Source: CASQEL01 sp036655975 (GTDB lineage: Bacteria > Desulfobacterota > Desulfovibrionia > Desulfovibrionales > Desulfovibrionaceae). From it: a stretch of DNA of 14,946 bases. The DNA is taken from contig JAVVPD010000054.1 of the NCBI GenBank assembly GCA_036655975.1, positions 1 through 14,946 on the forward strand, written 5' to 3'. How positions within the stretch are numbered: position 1 is the stretch's first letter; each line of letters begins with the position of its first letter. This document shows positions 6,418 through 14,715 of the stretch, piece after piece. The position numbers and the translations under genes were made by a program. Below the pieces are notes generated by a model. It saw only the letters and a list, made by a program, of their open reading frames with translations, did not search any database and was not told the origin of the DNA.

Positions 6418-8513
6418 ACCAAGGTTTTTTCATTACCGGGACGGATACGGACGTAGGCAAAACCGTGGTGACGGCAGCCTTGTTGCGGGCTTTATGCCAG
6501 CAGCAGGTGCCCGTGCGGGCAGTGAAGGCCGTGCAGACGGGGGTAGAGTGCGCCGCGCGCCAAGGTCAAGGTGACGCCGCGCTCTATGCGGATGCCGTGG
6601 CGGATTTGGACACTTTGCCCTTGGCTGCGTGCACCTTGCGGTCTTTTCGGCTGGCGGCTTCGCCCCATTTGGCGGCGCGTGAACAGGGTCAATACCTTGA
6701 ATTAGAAAGCCTTTTGGACGAAATACAGGCCTTGCAAGCGCAGAGTTTTTTGCTGCTGGAAGGGGCTGGGGGAGTGCGTGTGCCCCTCAATGACCGTGCG
6801 GACATGCTGGATATTATGGAGCGCACGGGCCTGCCGGTTATCGTGGTGGCGGCCAATCGTTTGGGGGTTATTAATCAGGTGTTGTTGAGTGTGGAAACAC
6901 TCGAAGGGAAGGGCGTGCGCGTGGCGGCGGTGGTGCTTACGCAAGCGTGCCCCTTTCCGGTGGACGATGCTGCACAAGCCTTGATTTTACAGGACAGCGC
7001 CCCTTGTTTGCGGGCACGTTTGCCGCATATTCCCCTATTGGAATTGCCCTATAGTGCGGCATTGCACCATGCCGTGCCTGCGGAGCGTTATGCGGGATGG
7101 GAAGTTTTGGCGCAAGAATTGAAAACCTTGGCTGAACAGGCGCAACCGTGCAGCACGGCGGGCGGTGCAGCCTCTGCGGCAGGAGATGGCACGGCCTTAT
7201 TGGCCTTTGATGCGGCCCATATTTGGCATCCGTACACGTCAACCACGCAGCCTTTACCGGTGCGCGAGGTGATTCGCACGGCGGGGCAGCGCATTTATGT
7301 ACGCCAGCGCGGCGGCTTGGTGGACGGTATGTCCTCTTGGTGGTGTGCTATCCACGGTTACGGGCATCCCGCATTGGTGCGGGCCCTGCGGCAGCAGGCG
7401 GGCAGGTTTTCACACGTGATGTTTGGCGGCCTGACCCACGACCCGGCAGTGCGCCTAGCCCGTACCCTGCTGCCCTTACTGCCCTCTGGTTTAGAGCGGG
7501 TGTTTTTTGCGGATTCTGGCTCGGTGGCCGTGGAAGTGGCTCTCAAAATGGCTTTGCAATACCACGGGGAAGAGAGCGCCCGTTCGCTGTTTATCGTGCC
7601 GCGCGGCGGTTATCACGGGGATACCGTGGGGGCCATGTCGGTGTGCGATCCCGTCAATGGCATGCACCGTTTATTCAAACATTTTTTGCCTCAGCAAGTG
7701 TTTGTGGATCGCCCTGCCTGCCCCTTTGGTGCCTATAATACGGCCCTTGCAGAGCCTCACCCCGCAAACCTTGCAACCCTTCCCTTTGATCCTGCCTGTC
7801 TGCTTCCGCTGGAAGAGGCTTTTGCGCGGCACGGGCATCAGGCGGCGGGTTGCATTTTGGAACCCGTGGTGCAGGGGGCGGGGGGGATGTGGCTGTATCA
7901 TCCCGAATATTTGCGCCGCGTGGCGGCTTTGTGCCGCGAATACGGAACCCTGCTGATTGTGGATGAAATAGCCACGGGTTTTGGGCGTACAGGCAAAATG
8001 TTCGCCTGCGAATGGGCCGGCATAAGCCCTGATATTTTGTGTCTGGGCAAAGCGCTCACGGGGGGGATGATGACTCTTGCGGCTACGGCCTGTTCCGCCC
8101 GTGTGGCCGAGGGGATTTGCGCTCAGGGGGGGGTGTTCATGCACGGCCCGACCTTTATGGGCAATCCGCTGGCCTGTGCTGTAGCTCAAGCCAGCGTGGA
8201 CGTGCTGCTGGCCTCCCCGTGGTCAGCGCGGATAGCGAATATTGAGGCCGCGCTCGTGAGCGGGTTAGCCCCATGCGCGCAGGCGCGTGGGGTGGCGCAG
8301 GTGCGCGTGTTGGGGGCCATTGGGGTGGTGGAATGCGCGCAAGCTGTCCCCATGGCCCGCTTACAGGATTTTTTTGTGGAGCAGGGCGTGTGGCTGCGAC
8401 CTTTTGGACGGCTGATATATTGCATGCCGCCGTACAGCATTAGTCCGCAAGAGCTCGAACAAATAACCACGGCAGTGTGCCGTGCTGTGAAACAAGGTAT
8501 TCATATTTCATGA
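6411..8513 (+). CDS. bioDA: Fused dethiobiotin synthetase / DAPA aminotransferase
   Basis: This 700-residue bifunctional enzyme carries the two steps before biotin synthase. Residues 1 to about 240 are BioD, which carboxylates and closes DAPA to dethiobiotin with ATP. The P-loop is G-T-D-T-D-V-G-K-T (10-18), with K39, D56 and E117-G-A-G-G; the E. coli Glu12 position is Asp14. A Gly/Ala-rich linker (about 245-262) leads to BioA, a PLP enzyme that makes DAPA from KAPA with S-adenosylmethionine as amino donor. BioA landmarks are I-W-H-P-Y (Y275), S-S-W-W (308-311), G-G-Y-H-G-D (Y401), D518-E-I-A-T-G-F-G-R (R526), PLP lysine K547 and R663-P-F-G. All expected catalytic residues are present, so both halves look active. 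The order BioD-BioA matches the plant and fungal fusions. GGAG (6402-6405) precedes the ATG by 5 nt. Its stop overlaps the symporter start as ATGA. Confidence 0.95.
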   Translation: MLNQGFFITGTDTDVGKTVVTAALLRALCQQQVPVRAVKAVQTGVECAARQGQGDAALYADAVADLDTLPLAACTLRSFRLAASPHLAAREQGQYLELESLLDEIQALQAQSFLLLEGAGGVRVPLNDRADMLDIMERTGLPVIVVAANRLGVINQVLLSVETLEGKGVRVAAVVLTQACPFPVDDAAQALILQDSAPCLRARLPHIPLLELPYSAALHHAVPAERYAGWEVLAQELKTLAEQAQPCSTAGGAASAAGDGTALLAFDAAHIWHPYTSTTQPLPVREVIRTAGQRIYVRQRGGLVDGMSSWWCAIHGYGHPALVRALRQQAGRFSHVMFGGLTHDPAVRLARTLLPLLPSGLERVFFADSGSVAVEVALKMALQYHGEESARSLFIVPRGGYHGDTVGAMSVCDPVNGMHRLFKHFLPQQVFVDRPACPFGAYNTALAEPHPANLATLPFDPACLLPLEEAFARHGHQAAGCILEPVVQGAGGMWLYHPEYLRRVAALCREYGTLLIVDEIATGFGRTGKMFACEWAGISPDILCLGKALTGGMMTLAATACSARVAEGICAQGGVFMHGPTFMGNPLACAVAQASVDVLLASPWSARIANIEAALVSGLAPCAQARGVAQVRVLGAIGVVECAQAVPMARLQDFFVEQGVWLRPFGRLIYCMPPYSISPQELEQITTAVCRAVKQGIHIS

Positions 8514-9853
8514 TTGTGTTAGTCTTGTACGGTATTGTTTTATGTGGAGTGTCGTTTTGGGCTGCCCGTAGAAGCACTGCGGACGGTTTTTTTGTGAACA
8601 GCCGTTCCAGTAAGGCTTGGGCGGTGGCTTTGTCCATTGTGGCCTCGTGCGTGGGCGGATCGGCCACCATTGGCATGGCGGGGCTTGCGTGGCAGGTGGG
8701 GACGCCGGCCTTTTGGTGGTTGGGGTCTGGCGCGGCGGGTTTGCTGGTGCTCACCGTGTTTTTGGCTCGTAAGGTTCGTCAGAGTAAGGCGCGAACCATG
8801 CCGGAAATTTTAACCACCTTCATTGGCGCGCCCTCACGCCCTTTGGCGGCGGTGATTATTGTGGTGGCGTGGTTGGCTATTCTGGCGGCGCAATTTTCGG
8901 CGCTGGCTGCTATTCTTAGCCCTTTGCTGGGGCTGGCGGCTTGGGGCCGCACTCCGGTTTTGCTGATCGGCGCGGCGATTATTGTGGCCTATGCGGTCAT
9001 GGGCGGACAATCCGCTGTGATTAAAAGTGATTGCGTGCAATACGGTGTGATGATTAGCGCTTTGCTTGCCGCACTCGTGTACCTCTACATGGGCAATCCC
9101 GCCGTGATCGCGCATGTGCCGCTCGAAATTATCAACGAAGGGTTGCCCTTGAGCCGCTTGAGTTATTTTATGTGCATCTTGGGGGGCAGTTATGTGGTTT
9201 GCCCCATGCTGTTCGGGCGGCTACTCAGTGCCAAGGATGCGTACAACGCGCGCATGGGGGGATTATGGGCGGTGCTCGGCTTGGTGTTTACGGCGGCGGT
9301 TATTGTGGCTTTAGGCATTGCCTGCCGCGCTGTCGTGCCCGCCGGAACAGCGCCCGAAGCGGTTTTGACCACGGCTATTATGGGGGGCCTACCCCCATGG
9401 CTCGGGGCACTCGTCTTGCTGGGGCTGTTCAGCGCGGTGATTTCTTCGGCGGATTCGTGTTTGATTACGGCAGCCACGGTGTGTTGTAACGATATTTTGC
9501 ACCGGACGGATTTGGCAAGCTGCCGGTGGGTGACACTGGCTATCGGGCTGGGGGGGCTGTTGTTGGCGCTGCCGCACAAGGGTATTTTGGCCTTGTTGCT
9601 GATGGCGAATGATATTTATGTGTGCGGCATTGTCATACCTGTCTTTGTGGGCATGGTGCTGCACGAGCGTTATGTGTTTCGCCCCGCGATTATGGCTCTG
9701 GCAATTGTGGCGGGCGGGGCTTTGGGCCTGAGCGCCGCGTTGACGGAAAATACCGTGTTCAGTTATGCGGGTATGTCAAGCTCACTGGTGTTGAGTTTAT
9801 GCGCGCTCAAGCGCGTTGTTCCTATCACGGCCTTTGCAAAGGAATCCCTATGA
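8510..9853 (+). CDS. Sodium:solute symporter (SSS family) in the biotin operon
   Basis: This 447-residue polytopic membrane protein has roughly a dozen hydrophobic segments. It carries the SSS signatures G-G-Q-S-A-V-I-K-S-D-x-x-Q (165-177) and S-S-A-D-S (312-316), the latter forming part of the conserved sodium (Na2) site in this LeuT-fold family. Members use the sodium gradient to import sugars, amino acids, carboxylates or vitamins; bacterial PanF (pantothenate) and mammalian SLC5A6 (biotin, pantothenate) belong to the family. Its ATG overlaps the bioDA stop as ATGA, so it is translated with the biotin genes. This suggests transport of biotin, a biotin precursor or a related acid, but the substrate is inferred from context only. 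A GTG 33 nt upstream is in frame but lies within bioDA and is less likely. Its stop in turn overlaps tex as ATGA. Confidence 0.88.
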   Translation: MIVLVLYGIVLCGVSFWAARRSTADGFFVNSRSSKAWAVALSIVASCVGGSATIGMAGLAWQVGTPAFWWLGSGAAGLLVLTVFLARKVRQSKARTMPEILTTFIGAPSRPLAAVIIVVAWLAILAAQFSALAAILSPLLGLAAWGRTPVLLIGAAIIVAYAVMGGQSAVIKSDCVQYGVMISALLAALVYLYMGNPAVIAHVPLEIINEGLPLSRLSYFMCILGGSYVVCPMLFGRLLSAKDAYNARMGGLWAVLGLVFTAAVIVALGIACRAVVPAGTAPEAVLTTAIMGGLPPWLGALVLLGLFSAVISSADSCLITAATVCCNDILHRTDLASCRWVTLAIGLGGLLLALPHKGILALLLMANDIYVCGIVIPVFVGMVLHERYVFRPAIMALAIVAGGALGLSAALTENTVFSYAGMSSSLVLSLCALKRVVPITAFAKESL

Positions 9854-11991
9854 GTACCCATGCCGCTACCCTCGCCGCCCAATTGCATATTCAAGAGCGG
9901 CAGGTGGATGCCGTAGTGAAATTACTGGACGAAGACGCCACGGTGCCTTTCATCGCCCGTTATCGCAAAGAAGCCACGGGGAGCCTTGATGAAGTCGCCG
10001 TTATGGCTATCCGTGACGGGTGGGAAGCCTTGCATCAATTGGACAAACGCCGTGAGGCCATGATCGGCTCATTGGATGAGCGCGCGTTGCTGACCGAGCC
10101 TTTGCGCGCCTCGCTCTATGCCGCCACCACCCTGACAGCTTTGGAAGATGTATATTTGCCCTATCGCCCCAAGCGACGTACGCGGGCTTCTATGGCACGG
10201 GAAAAAGGCTTGGAAGCCTTGGCGGATATTTTGTTACGGCAGGATACCGCCCTGACGGCGGACACGGTGGCCCAGCCCTTTGTACGGGCCGATAAGGCGG
10301 TGCCTGATGTGGAGGCAGCTCTGGCGGGCGCACGGGACATTTTGGCCGAAAATTTTGCCGAAAATGCACAGGTTCGCGAACGCTTGCGCGCTTTGTGGCA
10401 GCGGGCGGCCTTGGTGCAAAGTAAGGTCATTAAGGGGAAGGACGAGGAAGGGGCCAAATTCCGCGACTATTTTGCGTGGACAGAATCCCTGCAGGCTCTG
10501 CCTTCGCACCGAGTGTTGGCCTTGCTGCGGGGGGAAGCGGAGGGCTTTTTACGTGTGCACATCGGACTGGCGAACGATGATGACGGCGTGGCTTTGCTGC
10601 ACAAAATGTTTGTGCGTACCCAGGCTTCGTGCGGCGCGCAGGTGCTGCTGGCGGTTCAGGACAGCTATAAGCGTTTGTTGGCGTCCTCGCTGGAAACGGA
10701 ATTTCGTGCCAATTTAAAAAAGAAAGCTGATGCAGAGGCTATTGCGATTTTTGCCACTAATCTACGGCAATTATTGCTGGCGCCGGCTTTGGGCAATCGG
10801 TCTGTGCTTGCGGTAGATCCCGGTTTTCGTACCGGCTGCAAAGTTGTGTGCCTGAATGCTGAGGGAAAATTGCTGGACAATGTGACCATCAATCCCCATG
10901 CGGGTTCTGCCGCCGCCCGCACGGAAGCGGGCGATAGCGTGCTAGCCCTGCTGCACAAATACCAGTGTGAAGTGGTGGCTGTGGGTAACGGCACGGCAGG
11001 GCGTGAAACAGAGCAGTTTTTACGGGGGCTTGCGGCGTGGCCTCGGGCTGTGCCCGTGGTGTTGGTGAGTGAAAGCGGGGCTTCGGTCTATTCTGCTTCA
11101 GAGGTGGCGCGGGCCGAATTTCCGCACTTGGACCTCACCTATCGCGGGGCGGTCTCCATCGGACGGCGGCTCATGGATCCCTTGGCGGAATTGGTCAAAA
11201 TTGATCCCAAGGCCATTGGTGTGGGGCAATACCAACACGATGTCCAGCAGAACGATTTGAAGCGCAGTTTGGACGATGTGGTTATGAGCTGCGTCAACGC
11301 TGTGGGCGTGGACGTGAACACTGCCAGCGAGCAATTACTCACCTACGTGTCGGGATTAGGGCCAACGCTCGCGAAAAATATTGTGCAATGGCGTAATGAG
11401 GCTGGGGCCTTTGACAGTCGCCGCGCCTTGCTGCGCGTACCGCGCCTTGGGCCCAAGGCTTTTGAGCAGGCGGCGGGTTTTTTGCGGGTGCGCGGGGGCA
11501 GTCATGTGCTTGATGCCAGTGCCGTACACCCGGAATCATACACTTTGGTAGAGCGTATGGCCCACGATTATGCGCTAACGCTGGCAGACTTGCTCCGCAC
11601 GGCAGAAGTGCGGCGGCGTATCGATTTGCAGCGCTATGTGTCTGACAGCGTGGGTATGCCTACGCTGACAGATATTATGGCAGAATTGGAAAAACCCGGT
11701 CGGGATCCGCGTCCAGATTTTACCCTGTTCAGTTTTACAGAGAATGTGAACAGCATTGATGATTTGACGGAAGGCATGCGTCTCCCCGGCATTGTTACCA
11801 ATATTACCGCATTTGGGGCTTTTGTGGATATTGGTGTGCATCAGGACGGACTGGTGCATATTAGTCAGCTTGCTGATACTTTTGTAAAAAATCCCGCAGA
11901 AGTGGTGCGCTTACAACAAGAGGTGCTGGTCACGGTGCTAGAAGTGGATACACGGCGCAAGCGAATCGCCTTAAGCATGAAAAAGGGCTAG
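9850..11991 (+). CDS. tex: Tex, RNA-binding transcription accessory protein
   Basis: This 713-residue protein is a full-length Tex/YhgF homologue, close to the length of Gram-positive members and shorter at the C-terminus than the roughly 780-residue gammaproteobacterial ones. The N-terminal helical domain has V-P-F-I-A-R-Y-R-K-E (32-41). A YqgF-like RNase H fold follows, with A-V-D-P-G-F-R-T-G (321-329) and V-G-N-G-T (378-382). Then come I-G-V-G-Q-Y-Q-H-D-V (456-465), helix-hairpin-helix repeats (about 485-550) and a C-terminal S1 RNA-binding domain (about 643-711, with G-A-F-V-D-I-G-V-H-Q-D-G-L). Tex is a conserved cytoplasmic nucleic-acid-binding protein linked to transcription and ribosome-related stress processes. 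AGGA (9840-9843) lies 6 nt before the ATG, and this start gives an ATGA overlap with the symporter. The longer frame opening at 9622 only runs through the symporter gene in another frame. Confidence 0.96.
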   Translation: MSTHAATLAAQLHIQERQVDAVVKLLDEDATVPFIARYRKEATGSLDEVAVMAIRDGWEALHQLDKRREAMIGSLDERALLTEPLRASLYAATTLTALEDVYLPYRPKRRTRASMAREKGLEALADILLRQDTALTADTVAQPFVRADKAVPDVEAALAGARDILAENFAENAQVRERLRALWQRAALVQSKVIKGKDEEGAKFRDYFAWTESLQALPSHRVLALLRGEAEGFLRVHIGLANDDDGVALLHKMFVRTQASCGAQVLLAVQDSYKRLLASSLETEFRANLKKKADAEAIAIFATNLRQLLLAPALGNRSVLAVDPGFRTGCKVVCLNAEGKLLDNVTINPHAGSAAARTEAGDSVLALLHKYQCEVVAVGNGTAGRETEQFLRGLAAWPRAVPVVLVSESGASVYSASEVARAEFPHLDLTYRGAVSIGRRLMDPLAELVKIDPKAIGVGQYQHDVQQNDLKRSLDDVVMSCVNAVGVDVNTASEQLLTYVSGLGPTLAKNIVQWRNEAGAFDSRRALLRVPRLGPKAFEQAAGFLRVRGGSHVLDASAVHPESYTLVERMAHDYALTLADLLRTAEVRRRIDLQRYVSDSVGMPTLTDIMAELEKPGRDPRPDFTLFSFTENVNSIDDLTEGMRLPGIVTNITAFGAFVDIGVHQDGLVHISQLADTFVKNPAEVVRLQQEVLVTVLEVDTRRKRIALSMKKG

Positions 11992-12027
11992 GCAGGACGG
12001 AGGGAAGGCCTAACACCCCCATAAAAA

Positions 12028-12741
12028 TTATAGATGGCAGGCATCCAACAGCGCGGCATCAGCAAAAATGGCTTCTGTGGGGCCGTCGGCTTGAATCTGT
12101 CCGGCGAACATGACGATGGTTCGCGGGCATATGTCCTGCACTAGGGCTATGTCATGCGTGGCAATAAGTTTGGTGTGGGGCAATGTGCGTATGAGAGCTA
12201 TGAATTGCCGCCGTGCACGTGGGTCAAGGTTGGAGGTGGGTTCATCCAGAAGCAGAATGTCCGGCTCCATGCTCAGGACTGTGGCAATGGCGGCAGCGCG
12301 TTTTTCTCCGCCGGAACAACGATAGGGCGGGCGATGTTGTAAATGTACACAGCCTGTGGCGTTCAAAGCCCAGCTTACGCGCGCGTCTACCACCTCGGCG
12401 GGCAGGTCTAAATTGAGCGGCCCAAAGGCTACGTCTTCACCGATAGTGGGCATGAACAATTGATCGTCCGGTTCCTGAAAGACCGTACCTAGGTGCTGGC
12501 GAATAGCTTGTACGCTGCGCGTATTTACTTCTTGCCCCATGATATATACGGTTTTTGGGGGAGGCAGCAGGCAGCCGTTCAGATGGAGCAAGAGGGTAGA
12601 TTTCCCCGCGCTGTTGGCCCCCACAAGGGCAACACATTCGCCTGTGCTGATACGAAAAGTCACCCCGCGTAAGGCCTGCATGCCGTCAGGATAGCTGTAG
12701 TGAAGATTCTCAACGCTGATGGCATCGCCTGCACTGCTCAT
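12028..12741 (-). CDS. cbiO: Cobalt/nickel ECF transporter ATPase
   Basis: This 237-residue ABC ATPase powers the cobalt/nickel uptake system encoded with it. It has Walker A G-A-N-S-A-G-K-S-T (41-49), the Q-loop glutamine in V-F-Q-E-P-D-D-Q (87-94), signature C-S-G-G-E-K (142-147), Walker B I-L-L-L-D-E-P (162-168), D-loop and switch histidine H196. The segment E-P-D-D-Q-L-F with G-E-D-V-A-F-G-P is typical of the CbiO/EcfA group. The signature begins with C instead of the usual L, and the P-loop has S where G is usual; both still fit a working ATPase. The start at 12741 is preferred over the ATG at 12747: AAGGA (12753-12749) is 7 nt from it, and it forms an ATGA overlap with the cbiQ stop. 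The gene converges on tex, with 36 bp between the stops and no clear terminator. Confidence 0.93.
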   Translation of the reverse strand: MSSAGDAISVENLHYSYPDGMQALRGVTFRISTGECVALVGANSAGKSTLLLHLNGCLLPPPKTVYIMGQEVNTRSVQAIRQHLGTVFQEPDDQLFMPTIGEDVAFGPLNLDLPAEVVDARVSWALNATGCVHLQHRPPYRCSGGEKRAAAIATVLSMEPDILLLDEPTSNLDPRARRQFIALIRTLPHTKLIATHDIALVQDICPRTIVMFAGQIQADGPTEAIFADAALLDACHL

Positions 12742-13560
12742 GCACATATCCTTAAGAAAAAAGTTCCGAGTTCTTGGGGGAGGTTATACAACCTTGCCGC
12801 CACAAAGAAAAGGAGCCAAGCGAGCATAAAAAGGCTGTCATCGCGTTGCCAGTGCACAGGGGTCTGCACGGGGGGGCTTCCCGTAAATCCTCGGCAGAGC
12901 ATGGCTTGATGGATGCGCGTAGCCCGATCATAGGTTCGCAATAATAATTGCCCGAGCATAGAGGCGTAGACGCGCAAGCTCTTGCCCTTGTTGCCTACAG
13001 TGCGTAAATCGCGGGCACGTTCCATGCGTCCGGCTTCCTGCGCGAGTACAAAGATATAGCGGTATAAAAAGAGCAATTGGGTTACAAAAACAGCGGGCAT
13101 GCCCAAGCGCGCCAAAGCCGCGCACAGGACGGGAAAGCCCGTGAGCGCCACCAGTATCATCGCCGCGCTTACCGTCAGGGCACAGCGGAGAAGAATGGAC
13201 AGGAAGGAAATCCAGCCGGCGGAGAGGGAAATACCCGCCACCTGCACAGCAATGGCGGTGTCGAACACAGGATTAAAAATGCCCACAAAAAGCACAAAAG
13301 GCGCGGCAATACACAATTTACGGACCAAATAGCTGAAAGGAATATTCCCCCACGCCGCCATGCACACGGGGTAGAGCATAAAGGGCAGCAGAGTGCTGAC
13401 GGTATACGGCCCAAAGGATAAAACCGCCATGATAAANNNNNNNNNNGGCGAGGGTAAGGCCTATTTTGGCACGGGGGTCGCGGCGGTGCAGATAGGTACT
13501 CTGGGCCGCCAGACTGTCCAGCGCGCCCAGAGTATACAGACTTTGCTCAATGACGCTCAT
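12738..13560 (-). CDS. cbiQ: Cobalt/nickel ECF transporter transmembrane protein (gap in sequence)
   Basis: This is the membrane coupling (T) component that links the CbiO ATPase to the metal-binding CbiM subunit. The coding sequence is split by 10 Ns. The N-terminal 38 residues (13560 to 13447, starting MSVIEQSLY, with H-R-R-D-P-R-A-K) match the usual CbiQ beginning. After the gap, 232 more residues run in one frame to the stop at 12738. They contain several hydrophobic helices, M-E-R-A-R-D and the later C-R-G-F motif, which fit the two short Arg motifs that EcfT proteins use to contact the ATPases. The two halves join only if the missing length is a multiple of three, so 10 Ns is not a true length. 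The expected protein is about 273 residues. The start overlaps the end of cbiM by 14 nt, and the stop overlaps cbiO as ATGA. I read the break as an assembly gap, not a real disruption. Confidence 0.85.
12749..12753 (-). promoter_or_regulatory. Shine-Dalgarno site fixing the cbiO start
   Basis: On the minus strand AAGGA (12753 down to 12749) is 7 nt before the ATG at 12741 but only 1 nt before the ATG at 12747. It therefore supports the shorter start. It lies within the end of cbiQ. Confidence 0.6.
13437..13446. other. Assembly gap (10 Ns)
   Basis: Ten consecutive Ns lie inside cbiQ. The coding frames on the two sides differ by one base if the run is taken literally, which suggests a placeholder gap and not measured length. 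Confidence 0.95.
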
Positions 13561-14599
13561 GTGTTACGGACTTTCGGCGGCCCAGCAGTCTGCCCGCTAA
13601 TCCCGCCAGTAACAGGGTGAGCATACCGCCCACAATGCCGGCAGTGCTGGTTCCGGAATCCACGGCAGGCCATGGGGCAGCTTCTGTTTCGGCTTCAACG
13701 GCGGCATCGGACGCGGCAGGCAGCGCCGCTTTAAAGGCATAATCGGGCATAATGGCGGTTTTTTCTTGCACCGCCGCGAGGGTTTCATGGGTTTGATCCT
13801 TGGGGGCTTCCAGCGTGTCCTGACCGGTGACAGCCGCGATGGACCACTCAAGCCCGTCGGGATGGCTGGAGGCGAACCACGAAAGTACCCCCCCAGTGCA
13901 TAGGGCCAGCACCGCGAATACCGTTACCACTTTTTTGAGGGCATAGGAGGGCCGTGCGGCGTTGATTGCCATAATTTCTGGGCGGGCATGGTAGACAAAG
14001 CCGACGACCGCTGCCGTGATCAGGCCTTCTACAATACCAATGCCCAAGTGTATGGGCTGCATGAGTAAGGCAAAGGTGCTGAAAGGCAAGGATGAAATGC
14101 CGGAACTGACGGTTTCCAAGACAACCGACAAGGCTCCCAATTGTAGGCCGAGTACGGAAGAGACGAGGCTGGCTATCAGAATGCTTTTTTGGGTGGGAAT
14201 ATTCCCGACCAGCGGCTTATAAATAAAGGGATAGGCCAGAAAGCAGGGAAAGAATCCCATATTGAAAATATTACAGCCCAAGGCCAGCAGGCCGCCATCG
14301 GCAAAAAAAAGCGCTTGTACACTGAGCACGGAGGCAATGGTCATGAAGGCCGCTTGCGGGCCCAGCAGAATTGCCAGCATCATCCCCCCCCCGAGGTGTC
14401 CGCTGGAACCTGTGACGGGAATGGTGAAATTGATCATTTGTGCGGCAAAAACAAAAGCACCCAGCACTCCCATGAGGGGGACGAGGCTGCTATCAAAATT
14501 TTTACGCATGTTGCGAGCGGAATAGGCCAAAATTCCCGCCGAAATTCCCCAGAATACTCCGCCGACAGCGGGAGAGATAAGTGCGTCTGCCATATGCAT
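13547..14599 (-). CDS. cbiM: Cobalt/nickel-binding CbiM fused to a PDGLE (CbiN-like) module
   Basis: This 350-residue membrane protein is the substrate-specific component of an ECF cobalt/nickel importer. Residues 1 to about 210 are CbiM/NikM. The N-terminal M-H-M-A-D-A-L places His2, a known metal ligand in this family, right at the N-terminus. P-V-T-G-S-S-G-H-L-G-G-G (61-72) supplies His68, and P-I-H-L-G-I-G-I-V-E-G-L-I-T (182-195) is also conserved. After a helix near 222-242 comes the P-D-G-L-E motif (247-251), an Ala/Glu/Asp-rich external segment (about 255-315), a last helix (about 318-338) and a basic tail. This is the CbiN-like part fused in one chain. Cobalt versus nickel cannot be decided; no B12 or hydrogenase genes are beside it. 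GGAGGG (14614-14609 on this strand) is 9 nt before the ATG, with no cobalamin riboswitch visible in the 117-bp gap upstream. Confidence 0.93.
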   Translation of the reverse strand: MHMADALISPAVGGVFWGISAGILAYSARNMRKNFDSSLVPLMGVLGAFVFAAQMINFTIPVTGSSGHLGGGMMLAILLGPQAAFMTIASVLSVQALFFADGGLLALGCNIFNMGFFPCFLAYPFIYKPLVGNIPTQKSILIASLVSSVLGLQLGALSVVLETVSSGISSLPFSTFALLMQPIHLGIGIVEGLITAAVVGFVYHARPEIMAINAARPSYALKKVVTVFAVLALCTGGVLSWFASSHPDGLEWSIAAVTGQDTLEAPKDQTHETLAAVQEKTAIMPDYAFKAALPAASDAAVEAETEAAPWPAVDSGTSTAGIVGGMLTLLLAGLAGRLLGRRKSVTHERH

Positions 14600-14608
14600 G
14601 GTGTTGTG

Positions 14609-14614
14609 CCCTCC
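14609..14614 (-). promoter_or_regulatory. Shine-Dalgarno site of cbiM
   Basis: GGAGGG on the minus strand lies 9 nt before the ATG at 14599. That start retains the family's N-terminal Met-His; the next ATG (14593) would lose it. Confidence 0.65.
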
Positions 14615-14715
14615 AGTTCAGGTACCGTTCTACGCTTCACGGGGGAGTGTGCCACAAAATAAGGATTAGTGCTACTATTTTTTGTCTCTCTGTTTAGTGG
14701 GGCCTCAAGTTCAGG
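14610..14715 (-). promoter_or_regulatory. Pair of 13-bp near-palindromic repeats in the cbiM leader
   Basis: On the minus strand CCTGAACTTGAGG (14715-14703) and CCTGAACTGGAGG (14622-14610) are direct repeats with 12 of 13 identical bases, 93 bp apart. Each is an imperfect palindrome. The first lies just after the stop of the upstream gene, and the second contains the cbiM Shine-Dalgarno sequence. They are candidate sites for a metal-responsive regulator or for RNA pairing that affects translation. I could not place a convincing sigma70 promoter between them. Confidence 0.3.

Noticed and set aside
9622..9849. 76-codon upstream extension of tex
   Set aside because: It lies entirely within the symporter gene in another frame. 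The ATG at 9850 has a good Shine-Dalgarno sequence and the family's usual N-terminus.
13561..13567. GTGTTAC, like a NikR half site of sulfate reducers
   Set aside because: It is a single half site with no GTAACAC partner at the expected spacing, and it lies inside the cbiM coding region.
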